In this document: in pieces, positions 13,405-14,191 of the stretch
Numbering within the stretch: the stretch's first letter is position 1
Layout: each line of letters starts with the position of its first letter
DNA from: Gammaproteobacteria bacterium
GTDB lineage: Bacteria; Pseudomonadota; Gammaproteobacteria; GRL18
Direction: 5' to 3'
Length of the DNA: 14,191 bases
NCBI GenBank assembly: GCA_030632625.1
Contig: DAOVUK010000024.1
Location: 1-14,191, forward strand
Program-made: the position numbers and the translations under genes
Notes under the pieces: model-generated
Seen by the model: only the letters and a program-made list of their open reading frames with translations
The model's database searches: none
Told to the model about the DNA's origin: nothing

Positions 13405-13626
13405 AGGTTTTTCCTTTGTGTTTCCAGTCAGTTAAAATCTAGTTCTTTATACAGGCTTTTAACTTATAACGCTTTAAAAAGCCAAACTAATAAAGACAAT
13501 GAAAGCAGACTCTGACAAAATAATAATCTGCTTATATTAAACGATTTGAAGATTAAATTCCAGTTTTTTTGCTCATTCTTTTGTCAGTTTGAGTAACCGA
13601 AATATAGAGCATTTAACCCTACAGCC

Positions 13627-13757
13627 TTATTCCTTTAATCGTTTTAAGGCTTCTCCTGAGTTTATGGTTTTTCTTGCCATTTCAGCGCCTGCAGAGATCA
13701 AATGAAGGTTTTTTTTGCTTCAGGTGTATCATTCTGGCTAAAAGCATATAGCTTCAT
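13627..13757 (-). pseudogene. Frameshifted small ORF or remnant, TrpD-like tail
   Basis: On the minus strand an ATG at 13757 opens MKLYAFSQNDTPEAKK, then stops (TGA at 13700-13698). A run of eight A (13716-13709) marks the point where the -1 frame continues as NLHLISAGAEMARK, TINSGEALKRLKE and a TAA (13629-13627), 43 residues joined. The second part resembles the C-terminal helix of anthranilate phosphoribosyltransferase (TrpD) and its relatives (A-x3-I-x-SG-x-AL-x2-L). The run has the form A-AAA-AAA of a -1 slippery site, so a programmed shift is conceivable. A decayed fragment or a sequencing error in the homopolymer is equally possible. No strong ribosome site precedes the ATG. Confidence 0.3.
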
Positions 13758-13867
13758 ATCTTGTAAAATTAGTGCTAAGCTATTGACTGTAATCTTTTTA
13801 TTCTCTATTTATGAGAAGTAACCTATTATAAATCACAGGCTGTTCAATCGAATGTGAGTATACTTGA

Positions 13868-13881
13868 TTGAAAGAGTTCAA
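13868..13881. promoter_or_regulatory. Candidate Fnr/Dnr-type inverted repeat
   Basis: TTGAA-AGAG-TTCAA is a perfect 5-4-5 inverted repeat that matches 8 of 10 positions of TTGAT-N4-ATCAA. It is centred about 79 bp upstream of the predicted start point of the promoter at 13918-13946, in the range of upstream (class I) Fnr sites though not exactly at a preferred position. Confidence 0.4.
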
Positions 13882-13917
13882 AGGTATATCTCTATAGGAT
13901 AGGATTGAAAAAAAATT

Positions 13918-13946
13918 TTGTCATCAGGCGTAATAAAAGGTATTAT
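13918..13946 (+). promoter_or_regulatory. Sigma-70-type promoter for the Sel1-repeat gene
   Basis: TTGTCA (13918-13923) and TATTAT (13941-13946) each match consensus at 5 of 6 positions with an ideal 17-bp spacer. Transcription would start near 13953, leaving a leader of about 90 nt that includes the inverted repeat at 13964-13981. This is the best promoter match I find in the window. Confidence 0.6.
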
Positions 13947-13963
13947 ATAACGAATAACCAAGT

Positions 13964-13981
13964 AAAATACTCAGGTATTTT
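13964..13981. repeat. Inverted repeat in the Sel1 gene leader
   Basis: AAAATAC (13964-13970) and GTATTTT (13975-13981) form a perfect 7-4-7 dyad around TCAG, starting about 11 bp after the predicted transcription start. It could be an operator for a repressor or a leader hairpin. A smaller dyad, GTTAA-T-TTAAC, lies at 14000-14010. Confidence 0.5.
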
Positions 13982-14043
13982 CAATAAAAAGTTTTTTGAG
14001 TTAATTTAACTGAGTAATAATGAGTCAAATTTAGAGGTTCGCT

Positions 14044-14191
14044 ATGAAATTAAGTGATGAAGAGATTATGGATTTAAACAGTGGTTTAAAAGCACTGGAA
14101 GATAAACATTTTACCCGAGCTGTACAATTATTATCACCGCTGGCTGAAAAAGGTGTACCGGAAGCCCAGCATCGTATGGCTGTTATGTATC
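14044..14191 (+). CDS. Sel1-like repeat protein (5' end only)
   Basis: The first 49 codons run off the right edge of the window. After a charged start (MKLSDEEIMDLNSGLKALE) comes ARAV-like FTRAVQLLSPLAEKG followed by VPEAQHRMAVMY. This is the helix-turn-helix of a Sel1/TPR-type repeat, with the typical A-x2-LL-x-PLAE-x-G-x2-EAQ-x3-A-x-MY spacing. Such proteins act as scaffolds or adaptors; a specific role cannot be given. No signal peptide is visible, so it is probably cytoplasmic. ATG 14044 follows AGAGG (14033-14037) at six bases. A good promoter and an upstream Fnr/Dnr-like repeat precede it. Confidence 0.8.
   Translation, partial: MKLSDEEIMDLNSGLKALEDKHFTRAVQLLSPLAEKGVPEAQHRMAVMY

Larger units (their letters stand above)
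13405..14043. other. 639-bp intergenic region without an intact gene
   Basis: Between the 63-aa gene and the Sel1 gene, both strands are broken by stops every few dozen bases. Besides the broken ORF, operator-like repeats and promoter listed separately, it holds a hairpin with arms AAGCAGA (13503-13509) and TCTGCTT (13527-13533), and GCTTT/AAAGC (13471-13482). The 3' portion is the likely regulatory region of the Sel1 gene. I see no tRNA, insertion-sequence end or CRISPR in it. Confidence 0.6.

Noticed and set aside
1..14191. tRNA, rRNA or mobile element in the window
   Set aside because: No tRNA-like cloverleaf, transposase or integrase motifs, or insertion-sequence ends were seen on either strand.

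Overview
This AT-rich window carries most of a reverse-type dissimilatory sulfite reductase (dsr) operon. It reads, on the plus strand, dsrA (3' end only), dsrB, dsrE, dsrF, dsrH, dsrC, dsrM, dsrK, dsrL, dsrJ, dsrO, dsrP. The co-occurrence of dsrEFH, a DsrC with both C-terminal cysteines and the flavoprotein DsrL, with no dsrD in view, is the pattern known from sulfur-oxidising Gammaproteobacteria such as Allochromatium vinosum. I infer a low-GC sulfur-oxidising gammaproteobacterium, possibly Thiotrichales-like or a symbiont-type lineage. The genus cannot be read from the window.

Layout. 1-10353 is the dsr operon, closed by a strong symmetric terminator at 10369-10404. It faces a convergent minus-strand gene (10470-11147) for a PiuC/YbiX-type Fe(II)/2-oxoglutarate oxygenase. 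Diverging from that gene is a plus-strand pair of uncharacterised genes (110 and 184 aa), followed by a Dnr-like Crp/Fnr regulator (12327-13079) and a second terminator. A 63-aa minus-strand gene (13213-13404) follows. Then comes 639 bp without an intact gene, holding a frameshifted or decayed small ORF, a candidate Fnr/Dnr box and a good sigma-70 promoter. The window ends in the start of a Sel1-repeat protein.

How the genes work together (family knowledge applied to this operon). DsrEFH passes sulfur to the DsrC cysteines. DsrAB oxidises the sulfane sulfur to sulfite, with DsrL linking electrons to NAD. The membrane complex DsrMKJOP handles DsrC-trisulfide/thiol redox and quinone electron flow. 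The dsrN, dsrR and dsrS genes that follow dsrP in A. vinosum are not in this window.

The least expected structure lies between the genes. Most dsr gaps longer than about 25 bp hold a stem-loop: a 22-bp perfect palindrome before dsrB, a 17-bp hairpin before dsrE, a hairpin presenting the Shine-Dalgarno sequence before dsrH, a 47-bp tandem duplication forming two hairpins before dsrJ, and others. This suggests post-transcriptional tuning of subunit ratios. Two Fnr/Dnr-type inverted repeats flank the neighbourhood of the Dnr-like regulator.
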